Below the pieces are notes generated by a model. The model was not told the DNA's origin and searched no databases. It saw only the letters and a program-made list of their open reading frames with translations. Positions 8,642 through 17,614 of a DNA stretch of 64,000 nucleotides are shown here, piece by piece. The translations under genes were made by a program, and so were the position numbers. Source of the DNA: Marinobacter sp. (lineage in GTDB: Bacteria; Pseudomonadota; Gammaproteobacteria; Pseudomonadales; Oleiphilaceae). The stretch spans positions 105,337 to 169,336 of the forward strand of contig JAKDUK010000002.1 in assembly GCA_030457765.1 (NCBI GenBank), given 5' to 3'. The first letter of the stretch is position 1. Each line of letters opens with the position of its first letter.

Positions 8642-8889
8642 TTTTTGGGTAACGACTCCAGCAGTTGTGGCAAGTCATGGCCTGGTCAGAATTCTGGTTC
8701 GGTATGCCGGTGTTTTATGGCAAGTATCAGAAAGATTAGCAGAAATACGGTACTGAATCTGAAATCAAATGTGAAAGTTCGTTTTGCTTATTGATTTTGT
8801 GAATTGTTTTTATCCTGTATATTGCGATGGTGAATGGCGTGCACGCGTACCACCCTGTTAATCGTTTTTATTGTGCTCTGGAGTTATGC

Positions 8890-9900
8890 ATGGATATTTC
8901 TCGCATTGACCTTAATCTTCTGGTGTATCTGGATGTTTTATTGAGAGAGCGCAACGTAACCAAGGCCGCAAATCATCTGGGAATTACCCAGCCGGCCATG
9001 AGCAACAGTCTGCGTCGGTTGCGTGACCTGTTTGGCGATCCTTTATTGGTAAGGACCAGTGAGGGTATGACGGCCACAGAGCGCGCTCGTGAATTACAGC
9101 CCCTGGTGCGAAGTATCCTTTCCGACATTGATCAGGCGGTGCAAGAAAAAACACCGTTTGCGGCGCTGGAAAGCCAGCGGGTGTTTCGCATTATGGCCAG
9201 TGATTATGCTGAATCATGTTTGATGCCAAGAGTGTTGCGGCGGATTCGTCAGGAAGCTCCGCATGTAACCCTTGACGTACTGACCCCAAGCGATGTGAGC
9301 TTTTTGGATGTGGAACAGGGGCGTCTGGATATGGCGATTAATCGCTTTGACAAGATCCCCCAGTCGTTTCACCAGAAAACTCTGTGGATCGAGTACTTTG
9401 CCTGCCTGATGAACGCTCGCAATCCTATATTGAAAGAGCCGTTTACACTGGATACCTACTTGGGTGCCAGCCATATATGGGTTAGTAAAACTGGCTTCGG
9501 TGTAGGGGTTGGGGTAAACCCGAAGGACGTTCAGCGCCTTGGCTGGGTAGATGAGGCCTTGTCCAGAATGGGTAGCCAGCGACAGATTTCCGTGTTTACC
9601 CGGCATTATCAATCGGCTATGTTGCTGGCCGAGCAGCACGATTTGATTGCCACGCTGCCGTCCCGGGCGGCCTGGTTGCAAAAAGATAACGCCAACCTGG
9701 TAGTAAAGGTTCCGCCCTTCGAAATTCCGCCTTTTGAACTGAAAATGGCATGGAGCCCACTGTTGCAGCATAACTCAGATCATCAATGGCTGCGCAGGCT
9801 TATCTCAGATGTGGCAGAAGAGGTTGATGTGGAGTTTGCACCTTTTGGTGCCCGCTTTGAATCTGTAGATACGCCCTTGGCGCATCAGTCACAACGGTAG
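8890..9900 (+). CDS. LysR-family transcriptional regulator
   Basis: 336 aa from the ATG at 8890, preceded by GGAG six bases upstream. The track opens at 8827, but residues before MDISRIDLNLLVYLDVLL fall outside the family alignment. The N-terminal winged helix is clear (NVTKAANHLGITQPAMSNSLRRLRDLFGDPLLVRT, residues about 23-58), followed by a periplasmic-binding-protein-like effector domain (from about residue 90). The NodD/NahR-like subgroup is suggested by the 'DPLLVR' and 'LDMAINRF' features. The target is not evident: LysR proteins often control a divergent neighbour, which here is the coiled-coil gene at 7868-8641 across about 250 bp. The 3' end overlaps the convergent GNAT gene by 12 bp. 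Confidence 0.88.
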   Translation: MDISRIDLNLLVYLDVLLRERNVTKAANHLGITQPAMSNSLRRLRDLFGDPLLVRTSEGMTATERARELQPLVRSILSDIDQAVQEKTPFAALESQRVFRIMASDYAESCLMPRVLRRIRQEAPHVTLDVLTPSDVSFLDVEQGRLDMAINRFDKIPQSFHQKTLWIEYFACLMNARNPILKEPFTLDTYLGASHIWVSKTGFGVGVGVNPKDVQRLGWVDEALSRMGSQRQISVFTRHYQSAMLLAEQHDLIATLPSRAAWLQKDNANLVVKVPPFEIPPFELKMAWSPLLQHNSDHQWLRRLISDVAEEVDVEFAPFGARFESVDTPLAHQSQR

Positions 9901-10857
9901 GTCGCGTAATTCACGCGAGTTATGACCTGTGTCCCACATGCGCTGGAAGCGTTCCGACAGGATTTTTACCCGGCCGCTATCTGCGAATCCGGCAAACCCG
10001 GAAGGCCTGGTAAAGTCATGCCGGTACACCACGCCTTGGCGGTCTGCGAGCATAAAGGGCTGATCCTCGTGGGGGTTAGCACGGCTGATCAGCCTCAGCT
10101 CAATTCGGCTGGGTAGTCTTCGCATGAGTTCTACCAGCTGATGTCGGCGCTTTATAAGTGACTGGTCGTCATGGATCAGCAGGCGAATTTCACTGAGCCT
10201 GTGACGACGTGCAAGGCCGGATACCAGCTCTGTAAATTTTTGGCGATCGTAAAGGTCGTGATCCAGTACTTTGTCATACAGCCATAACCTCTGTCCTGCC
10301 TGTCCCACCATAGAGTCCATCAGATCAAGCATGTTGCGTTCGTCTTCAAATAGCCAGGTTTGGGTGTCTTCGCCCAATAGCATGGGGCGGGGCTGCTTGG
10401 AGTCGGTTTGTGTTTCAATTAACGCCGGGGCAAGGCAGCGCATGTCCAGATGGAGAATACCAGCGTCATAGTAGGGCTCTGAGCACACATGGAACCCGGC
10501 GCGCTGATAAAAGGCAACAGCATGCTGTTGGGCAGACAGCTTCAATTCTTGATATTGCCCTGCAGATTCGGCAATCAAGTGCTGTAGCATGGCTTCACCA
10601 ATACCACGGCCCCGGAATTCCGGTAGAATAGCCATGCGCCCAATATGGCCGGTTTCGCCCAGCGTTGAGAACAGCCGGGCTACGCCTACCGGTGTGTTGT
10701 CGGAGAGCACGGCGAGAAAATGATCGGCAATTTCGTCGGTGTGGTCCCATTCCAGTTCAGGGGGCACTTTTTGTTCTTCAACAAATACTTTTTTGCGGAT
10801 GCTCCAGATATGCCCCGGAGCAAGTTGCCAGCTGTATTTTCGAATCCTAACGGTCAT
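9889..10857 (-). CDS. GNAT N-acetyltransferase fused to an uncharacterised C-terminal domain
   Basis: 322 aa in two parts. Residues about 1-145 are a GNAT fold with the acetyl-CoA pyrophosphate loop in LPEFRGRGIGEAMLQHL, preceded by VGVARLFSTLGETGHIGRMA and ending in AVAFYQRAGFHVCSEPYYDAGILHLDM, as in ElaA-like acetyltransferases. Residues about 160-322 form a separate domain (WLFEDERNMLDLMDSMVGQAGQRLWLYDKVLDHDLYDRQKF and HRLSEIRLLIHDDQSLIKRRH) that resembles the PLD-like fold often found next to this GNAT type; I cannot name a function. It sits 4 bp after roxA in the purB-roxA run, a position also held by a GNAT gene near purB in Pseudomonas. Its substrate is unknown. Confidence 0.8.
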   Translation of the reverse strand: MTVRIRKYSWQLAPGHIWSIRKKVFVEEQKVPPELEWDHTDEIADHFLAVLSDNTPVGVARLFSTLGETGHIGRMAILPEFRGRGIGEAMLQHLIAESAGQYQELKLSAQQHAVAFYQRAGFHVCSEPYYDAGILHLDMRCLAPALIETQTDSKQPRPMLLGEDTQTWLFEDERNMLDLMDSMVGQAGQRLWLYDKVLDHDLYDRQKFTELVSGLARRHRLSEIRLLIHDDQSLIKRRHQLVELMRRLPSRIELRLISRANPHEDQPFMLADRQGVVYRHDFTRPSGFAGFADSGRVKILSERFQRMWDTGHNSRELRDLPL

Positions 10858-10861
10858 GGCA

Positions 10862-12013
10862 TCACTCGAAATACACAGAGCCTTGGTTATAAAGGGTTAT
10901 GAGCAGGCCACGCATGGCCGGATCCCCAGCAAACTGAGCCAGCGCATTCATATCAATGCGAGCCCCGGCACATAGCAAGGGTGCCATTGGCCGGGCATCT
11001 CCCTTAAGTAAAAACTGTTCACCGTCCGCAAATAGCGCTGTTTGATCATCTTCTTCATGATAAGCAAAACGCGACCCTTCGTTCCAGCGCAGTTGCTCAC
11101 CTGCCTTTATGGCGTCGGCAAAACCTGCCTCCGAGGCAGGCTCATCGGCAGGAGCTACAACATCCATGCTTTTGGGGGCGGTGGCGTATTGACCAAACCA
11201 CAATGCCAGTTGGCGTTTATCTTCGAGCTTTTGTGCTAGCACAGCTTGTAGCCGATCAATCACCTCCGGTGCGATGGTGCCGGGATTATCCTGAACCTGC
11301 AGATCCGGATCATTCAGGTGATCGGCGGCGTCTGGTTGATTGCACAAGAAATCGGTAAACCCGGTAAGCAAATCATCAATGGTAGGTGCGCGAAAGCCTA
11401 CCGATAAGGTAATGCAGTCGTCTTCGGCCACACCATGATGGCCAATACCGGGCGGCAGGTACAGCATGTCGCCTGGCTCAAGCGTAACTGTTTCTTCGCC
11501 TTCCCAGCTGCTGAGAATACGCAGTGGTGTGCCCTCTACGCGCGCAGAGGTGGGGTCGCAGTGGCCGCCAAATGTCCAGCGTCTGTGCCCCTGAGCCTGC
11601 AGTAGGAACACATCATACTGGTCGTAATGGGGGCCAACGCTGCCGCCTTTGGGTGCGTAGCTTGCCATGATGTCATCAAGGCGCCAGTTGGGTACAAACC
11701 GGAAGTGCTCAAGAAGGTCTGCTACTTCTGGCACCCAATGATCCAGGCCCTGAACAAGCAGCGTCCAGTCTTGCTCAGGAAGCTGGCTGAAGCGTTCTTC
11801 AGAAAAAGGGCCGTTGTGCAATTGCCAAGGCTTGCCATTTTCGTTCTCTATGACGATGCGCGATTCTACGCCTTCTTCACAGGCAAGGCCGGCCAGTTCA
11901 TCAGCATCCACAGGGCACTGGAACCCGGGAAATGCTTGGCGGATGACGAATGGCTTTTTTTGCCAGTAACCCTTCAAAAATTCGGAAGGCGACAGTCCGC
12001 CAAGCATATCCAT
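10862..12013 (-). CDS. roxA: Ribosomal protein uL16 3-hydroxylase RoxA (YcfD, JmjC/cupin)
   Basis: Fe(II)/2-oxoglutarate oxygenase that hydroxylates an arginine of ribosomal protein L16. At 383 aa it is about family length. The cupin core holds the iron triad: GPHYDQYDVFLLQAQGHRRWTFGG supplies HxD (about residues 135-137), and PPGIGHHGVAEDD supplies the distal His. The N-terminal block FLKGYWQKKPFVIRQAFPGF is typical of YcfD. A C-terminal winged-helix/dimerisation region follows. It lies 15 bp after purB on the same strand; purB and roxA are also near neighbours in E. coli. Assignment rests on overall similarity and context. Confidence 0.88.
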   Translation of the reverse strand: MDMLGGLSPSEFLKGYWQKKPFVIRQAFPGFQCPVDADELAGLACEEGVESRIVIENENGKPWQLHNGPFSEERFSQLPEQDWTLLVQGLDHWVPEVADLLEHFRFVPNWRLDDIMASYAPKGGSVGPHYDQYDVFLLQAQGHRRWTFGGHCDPTSARVEGTPLRILSSWEGEETVTLEPGDMLYLPPGIGHHGVAEDDCITLSVGFRAPTIDDLLTGFTDFLCNQPDAADHLNDPDLQVQDNPGTIAPEVIDRLQAVLAQKLEDKRQLALWFGQYATAPKSMDVVAPADEPASEAGFADAIKAGEQLRWNEGSRFAYHEEDDQTALFADGEQFLLKGDARPMAPLLCAGARIDMNALAQFAGDPAMRGLLITLYNQGSVYFE

Positions 12014-12028
12014 GGGTGTGTCCTTGAT

Positions 12029-13414
<1,386 letters not shown>

Positions 13415-13447
13415 TCAAAGAATCGGTTCAGAAAAAAAGGGTTACAA

Positions 13448-13474
13448 TGATACACCAGCCGGGCTGGTGTATCA
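13448..13474 (-). terminator. Hairpin between hflD and purB, probable intrinsic terminator or attenuator
   Basis: TGATACACCAGC pairs perfectly with GCTGGTGTATCA (12 bp) around a 3-nt loop. On the minus strand a run of seven T follows about 9 nt after the stem. The gap before the T-run makes it weaker than a canonical terminator, so partial read-through into purB is plausible. Confidence 0.5.
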
Positions 13475-13491
13475 GTGGCAATAGCTGAGAT

Positions 13492-14130
13492 TTAAAGTGA
13501 GTGGTTTGCTTTTTCTGCTAGCTCCTTGGCGTGCTGGATCACCTTTCGGCGGGAAAGCACCAGTTGCCAGCGCCTGCCACCGGTTTGCCGCCAGAGAACG
13601 GCCGAGCGAATGCCCGCAAGTAGGAGCGCCCGCACCTTTTCTGCGTTCTCGTCCCGTTGAAGTATTGACGGGTTGCCACTCACCTGAATACGCAAGCGAA
13701 AGGTGCTGATGGTGTCTGTGTAAATAGAGGCCAGGTTGCTAATCAGGTTGCTGTGAACATAGCCAAAATGGCTGGCGGTGTGCCGGGCCTGTTCGATTCG
13801 GCTGCCAACCACCTTCAGCATATCGTTTTGCCGGTTGAGTTTGGATTCCAGGTGAATCAGGTTCAATACGTAGCGAAGCACCTGAATGTCTTGCTGCTTG
13901 CTTTGTTCGCTCAACACGGTTGAGAGCGTGAGTAGCCCTTCGCGAATGTCCGTAAGCTCACCGCCGTACACGTCGAGTGTGCTGGCCGGATCGGTGGCGA
14001 ACAGAGAGCGCAGGCAGGTTTCCATGCTGGATTCGTTGCAGCTTCCGTTGTTAGCAATTTGCTGCACCAGATTGGACGCCTGGAATACACCTGCCAGTGC
14101 CAGAGTTTGATCGTGGAGTGACCGGCTCAT
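13492..14130 (-). CDS. hflD: High frequency lysogenization protein HflD homologue
   Basis: 212-aa helical protein. In E. coli HflD is a membrane-peripheral protein that binds phage lambda CII; its ordinary cellular role is unclear. Family features here are the opening [20 protein letters not shown], the ...[19 protein letters not shown] block and [17 protein letters not shown] near the end. It begins inside the stop of mnmA (ATGA overlap, 4 bp), so the two are translationally coupled, and it precedes purB, exactly the mnmA-hflD-purB order of E. coli. There is no signal peptide or membrane segment. Confidence 0.9.
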   Translation of the reverse strand: MSRSLHDQTLALAGVFQASNLVQQIANNGSCNESSMETCLRSLFATDPASTLDVYGGELTDIREGLLTLSTVLSEQSKQQDIQVLRYVLNLIHLESKLNRQNDMLKVVGSRIEQARHTASHFGYVHSNLISNLASIYTDTISTFRLRIQVSGNPSILQRDENAEKVRALLLAGIRSAVLWRQTGGRRWQLVLSRRKVIQHAKELAEKANHSL

Positions 14131-15308
14131 TGGGCTGTCTCCTGTGAGCCGGTTTGAGCAAGTCGATCGGGGAGGGCTTCGCCGTCACGCCAGGTTTCGG
14201 TTATTACGCCACCACCCAGACAAATGTCGCCGTCATAAAAAACCACAGATTGCCCAGGTGTTACCGCCCGCTGAGAGTCATCAAACACCACTTTTACCCC
14301 GCCTTCAATCAACGTTACTTCGCAATCTTGATCCGGCTGGCGGTATCGAGTCTTCGCTTTACAACGGAAAGACTGTGCAGGCGCTTCTGCGGCCACCCAA
14401 TCAACCGGGCCAGATAAAAGCCCACGGGAAAACAGCAATGGGTGATGCTTGCCTTGAACAGCGGTCAGCACGTTGCGGGTTAAGTCTTTCTCGGCCACGT
14501 ACCAGGGGTCATCCCCAAAGTCGCTAAGCCCGCCAATTCCCAAGCCCTGGCGCTGACCTATGGTGTGATACATCAATCCTTGGTGCTTGCCGATTTTTTC
14601 GCCGCTGGGTGTTTCGATATCGCCTGGCTGAGCGGGCAAGTACTGCTTCAGGAAATCGCTGAATTTGCGTTCGCCAATAAAACAGATGCCGGTGGAGTCT
14701 TTTTTGTCGTGGGTCACAAAACCTTGCTGTTCCGCAATTTTGCGTACTTCCGGTTTTTCAAGCTCGCCCACGGGGAACAGAGTGCGGGCAATCCGGTCGC
14801 CAGACACAGCGTGCAGGAAGTAGCTCTGATCTTTGTTACCATCAAGGCCTTTCAGTAGCTGAGCCTTGCCAGAGCCGTCGGCAAGCGGGCGCTGACGGGT
14901 GTAATGCCCGGTGGCAATATAATCTGCGCCCAATGTGATGGCATAGTCGAGAAAAGCTCGGAACTTTACTTCTTTGTTGCACAGAATATCTGGGTTAGGG
15001 GTGCGCCCCGCCTGGTATTCAGAAAGGAAGTGCTCGAAAACGCGATCCCAGTATTCGGCGGCAAAGCTGGCGGTGTGCAGTTTGATGCCGATGGCGTCGG
15101 CAACCGCCTGGGCATCAGCAAGATCGGTCATGGCAGTGCAGTATTCGGTACCGTCGTCTTCGTCCCAGTTCTTCATGAACAGGCCTTCGACCTGATAACC
15201 CTGATCTTGAAGCAGCCAGGCCGCAACCGAGGAATCGACACCGCCGGACATGCCAACGATTACGTGGTTTTTTCCCTGAGAGAGGGCTTCGGACGATAGA
15301 TTTGTCAT
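14127..15308 (-). CDS. mnmA: tRNA-specific 2-thiouridylase MnmA (TrmU)
   Basis: Adds sulfur to C2 of wobble uridine 34 in tRNA Lys, Glu and Gln, using sulfur relayed from IscS/Tus proteins and ATP. The PP-loop [15 protein letters not shown] lies near residue 20. The catalytic cysteines are in [15 protein letters not shown] (first) and [13 protein letters not shown] (second), and the tRNA-binding [21 protein letters not shown] follows. The track begins at a GTG (15323); the ATG at 15308 (393 aa) is preferred. It overlaps hflD by 4 bp, with nudJ upstream. Substrates include the tRNA-Lys(UUU) whose genes lie at the end of this window. Confidence 0.95.
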   Translation of the reverse strand: MTNLSSEALSQGKNHVIVGMSGGVDSSVAAWLLQDQGYQVEGLFMKNWDEDDGTEYCTAMTDLADAQAVADAIGIKLHTASFAAEYWDRVFEHFLSEYQAGRTPNPDILCNKEVKFRAFLDYAITLGADYIATGHYTRQRPLADGSGKAQLLKGLDGNKDQSYFLHAVSGDRIARTLFPVGELEKPEVRKIAEQQGFVTHDKKDSTGICFIGERKFSDFLKQYLPAQPGDIETPSGEKIGKHQGLMYHTIGQRQGLGIGGLSDFGDDPWYVAEKDLTRNVLTAVQGKHHPLLFSRGLLSGPVDWVAAEAPAQSFRCKAKTRYRQPDQDCEVTLIEGGVKVVFDDSQRAVTPGQSVVFYDGDICLGGGVITETWRDGEALPDRLAQTGSQETAQ

Positions 15309-15359
15309 GACAGCTCTGGACACCGGTACAAAACGTGTAAGTATACCATTTTACGCCGA

Positions 15360-15809
15360 TTACGTCTGCGCGTCTGCGATCACATCCAGCGGATAACGTC
15401 GGCCACTTCGGTAATCTTCTATGCTCCTGACAACCAGCGGGCTGCGCAGCTTATCGCCTAGCTGCCGGATGTCATCCAGCGATAGCCAGTGGGCCGCAAT
15501 AATTCCGGTGTCGAGTTTGTGGGTGACGTGTTGTCGGGCTTTTCCTATGAAGCAGAAGCGATAGTAGGTTACGCCGTTTGCTGGTGCTTTATAGGTGTAT
15601 AGCCCCAGAAAGTGCTCCGGCTCTATCTCCCAGCCGGTTTCTTCAAGGGCTTCGCGCTTTGCGGCATCCAGGATGGCTTCGTCTTCTTCAACGTGGCCCG
15701 CTGGCTGATTGAATACAATTCGCCCGCTGCTGTGCTCTTCAACCATTAAAAAACGGCCATCTGCATCTTCAACTACCACGGCAACCGTGGCATGAGGTGT
15801 CCAGGTCAT
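15360..15809 (-). CDS. nudJ: Nudix phosphatase NudJ
   Basis: 149-aa Nudix hydrolase. The Nudix box is GHVEEDEAILDAAKREALEETGWEI (GX5EX7REUXEEXGU, residues about 38-60). E. coli NudJ acts on HMP-pyrophosphate and nucleoside di/triphosphates. The ATG at 15809 overlaps the rluE stop by 4 bp (ATGA), and mnmA follows after about 50 bp. The rluE-nudJ-mnmA order is the same as in E. coli, which supports the NudJ assignment over the many other Nudix families. Confidence 0.88.
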   Translation of the reverse strand: MTWTPHATVAVVVEDADGRFLMVEEHSSGRIVFNQPAGHVEEDEAILDAAKREALEETGWEIEPEHFLGLYTYKAPANGVTYYRFCFIGKARQHVTHKLDTGIIAAHWLSLDDIRQLGDKLRSPLVVRSIEDYRSGRRYPLDVIADAQT

Positions 15810-16444
15810 GATTTTTTGGCTCTCCGTGACCGATTCGCAGGTTGGTTACGCGCTGGTCGCCTTGCAGGTTTTGGCCCTGCGGGCAGGTGGATAGAAACTT
15901 TCCGGTATTCTCCTGGAACAAGCCCCTCTAGCGACCAATCACCGATACGATAACGGATCAGTCTAAGCGTTGGAAATCCGACGGCGGCGGTCATTCTCCG
16001 AACCTGTCGGTTTCGACCTTCGGTTATAGTCAGTTCCAGCCAGCTAGTGGGGACGGTATTGCGCCGGCGTACAGGTGGCACTCTGGGCCATAGCTCAGGC
16101 TCATCCATGTTGCGGACTTTAGCAGGCCGAGTACGGCCATCTTTGAGGCTAACACCGCCTGAAAGCGCTGCTATGGCACTTGCAGACACGTTGCCTTCTA
16201 CCTGAACCCAATAGGTCTTTGCCATTTTCAGGGTGGGTGAGGCAATGCGGTGTTGCAAAGGGCCGTCACTGGTTAGTAAAAGGAGGCCTTCGGAATCGTA
16301 ATCTAACCGCCCGGCCGGGTAGATATGTGGTATGCCAATCCAGTCAGCCAGAGTTGAGCGAGGTTGTTGCTCGTTGGTTTTAGGCTCATCCGTAAACTGG
16401 CTGAGCACGTGAAAGGGTTTGTTAAAAAGGATGAGTTCAGCCAT
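15806..16444 (-). CDS. rluE: 23S rRNA pseudouridine(2457) synthase RluE
   Basis: RsuA/RluBEF-type pseudouridine synthase, without an N-terminal S4 domain. The catalytic Asp is in YPAGRLDYDSEGLLLLT (about residue 50). WLELTITEGRNRQVRRMTAAVGFPTLRLIRYRIGDWSL is the diagnostic C-terminal motif. The ATG at 16444 gives 212 aa beginning MAELILFNKPFHVLSQFTD; the track's TTG at 16459 is less likely. A basic tail (KPARRPARNQPANRSRRAKKS) probably contacts rRNA. It heads the rluE-nudJ-mnmA-hflD run. In Pseudomonas and E. coli icd lies next to this locus, but there is no icd here. Confidence 0.9.
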   Translation of the reverse strand: MAELILFNKPFHVLSQFTDEPKTNEQQPRSTLADWIGIPHIYPAGRLDYDSEGLLLLTSDGPLQHRIASPTLKMAKTYWVQVEGNVSASAIAALSGGVSLKDGRTRPAKVRNMDEPELWPRVPPVRRRNTVPTSWLELTITEGRNRQVRRMTAAVGFPTLRLIRYRIGDWSLEGLVPGEYRKVSIHLPAGPKPARRPARNQPANRSRRAKKS

Positions 16445-16560
16445 GCAAACGGCTCTCAAGCTGGGGGAAGTTGGATCAGCCAGAAGGGTACGTAGAAATA
16501 GGCAAGTTTGAAAGTGCGAAGCATCAGGCAGGCTATTTGCGTAAGGTGCACGAAAGGGAG

Positions 16561-16582
16561 CCTGCCGGATTTATCCAGCAGG
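16561..16582 (-). terminator. Possible terminator hairpin downstream of cspD
   Basis: CCTGCTGGAT / ATCCGGCAGG (minus strand) forms a stem of about 9-10 bp with one G-U pair and a short loop, about 35 bp after the cspD stop. Only a short pyrimidine run (CTCCCTTTC) follows, so termination strength is uncertain. A second inverted repeat (GGCAAA...TTTGCC) lies between it and the stop codon. Confidence 0.35.
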
Positions 16583-16617
16583 AGGGGGCAAACAGTGTGC
16601 TATTTGCCTGAGCTGTG

Positions 16618-16923
16618 TTAGCCGTTCGCTGCCCGGGGCGGGTAGTTGCCGTGATTAGATTCCGCGGTTTTCGTCGTTTCTTCAGGGTTGTCTGAAGCAC
16701 TCTCTTTAGCTTTAGCTTGCTCACCGGGAACTATATTGATGGCATGCACACCTTTGTCGCTGGGCTTTTTATCAAAATTGACTGCCTGACCTGCTTTCAA
16801 CGTTTTGTAGCCGTCCATTTGGACCGATGAAAAGTGGGCGAACAGGTCGTCGCTGCAGCCATCCTCTATGATGAAACCGTACCCTTTGGCATTGTTGAAC
16901 CACTTTACTTTGCCCGTTGGCAT
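16618..16923 (-). CDS. cspD: Cold-shock-domain protein CspD with C-terminal extension
   Basis: 101 aa. Residues 1-70 are a cold-shock domain with RNP1 KGYGFIIED and RNP2 DLFAHFSSV. The CspD-like stretch VQMDGYKTLKAGQAVNFD is close to E. coli CspD, the stationary-phase single-strand-binding inhibitor of replication. E. coli CspD ends at 74 aa, whereas this one carries about 30 extra polar residues (AKAKESASDNPEETTKTAESNHG) with no predicted fold. Its position, divergent from clpS-clpA, is the same as in E. coli and Pseudomonas. The long 5' spacer suggests regulation at the RNA level. Confidence 0.85.
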   Translation of the reverse strand: MPTGKVKWFNNAKGYGFIIEDGCSDDLFAHFSSVQMDGYKTLKAGQAVNFDKKPSDKGVHAINIVPGEQAKAKESASDNPEETTKTAESNHGNYPPRAANG

Positions 16924-17233
16924 GATGAACTCCCCTGTTCTTTTGCTGTCACTTGTTGTTGTTTACTTTGCTGACCAGCTTTGTGATTGATTTTTGCTGG
17001 TCCTGGTTACAAGAACTACTCATGTATTTACATTATTTAACACTGCAGGTTAACTTTCGGCGAAACCCGGAGTCGAGTCAATAGCTTCTATTGCTGTAAT
17101 GTGTGGTTGAACGCGGTCCGGAAGCGGTATCATGTACGTACTGATAACTAATTCACCCCCGGGGACGCGATCTGGCTTGAAATCCCGGGGCCTGATAACC
17201 ACATTAAACAGAGGCACCGATAACCGGTAAAGA
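16924..17233. other. Divergent cspD/clpS intergenic region (310 bp)
   Basis: No gene is seen here. It should contain the promoters of cspD (minus) and clpS-clpA (plus). The clpS-proximal half holds two CCCGGGG blocks (about 17157-17164 and 17184-17190), each largely self-complementary, and three GATAAC hexamers (about 17143, 17193 and 17219). I cannot tie these to a known regulator. The cspD-proximal half is T-rich (TTTGCTGTCACTTGTTGTTGTTTAC), compatible with a long cold-shock-type leader. Confidence 0.6.
17025..17053 (-). promoter_or_regulatory. Candidate cspD promoter
   Basis: On minus, TTAACC (17053-17048), 17 bp and TAAATA (17030-17025) fit a moderate sigma70 promoter. This would give a cspD leader of roughly 95 nt. 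Read by eye; stationary-phase control is known for E. coli cspD but not shown here. Confidence 0.35.
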
Positions 17234-17596
17234 ATGATGCGGACTATCGAAAATTCTCTACTAGTATTAAATCAGGGTGAGGATGAGCAGCCAGGTCGTC
17301 ATGATGACCTCAGTGTTGCTCCCGAAAAACCCGCTCTGAAGCGCCCGTCGCAATTCCGGGTAATGCTGATGAATGATGATTACACACCCATGGACTTTGT
17401 TGTGGAGGTGTTGATGACATTTTTCGGAATGAATGAAGAAAAGGCGACACAGGTGATGCTGCTCGTCCATACCCAGGGTAAGGCGGTATGCGGGGTTTAT
17501 ACCCGGGACATCGCGGAAACAAAGGCGGCACAGGTGAACCAGTATTCTTCGGAATGCGAACATCCGCTCCTTTGCGAGATTGAATGTGCAGACTGA
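17234..17596 (+). CDS. clpS: ATP-dependent Clp protease adaptor ClpS
   Basis: 120-aa N-degron adaptor that binds proteins with N-terminal Leu, Phe, Tyr or Trp and delivers them to ClpA. It has an unstructured N-terminal extension of about 38 residues followed by the ClpS fold: [24 protein letters not shown] includes the Asn/Asp of the N-end pocket, and [23 protein letters not shown] contacts ClpA and closes the pocket. It lies 18 bp upstream of clpA on the same strand. The neighbouring aat and bpt genes encode the transferases that create its substrates. Confidence 0.95.
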   Translation: MMRTIENSLLVLNQGEDEQPGRHDDLSVAPEKPALKRPSQFRVMLMNDDYTPMDFVVEVLMTFFGMNEEKATQVMLLVHTQGKAVCGVYTRDIAETKAAQVNQYSSECEHPLLCEIECAD

Positions 17597-17614
17597 TAGA
17601 CGGCGGGGTGGCCC

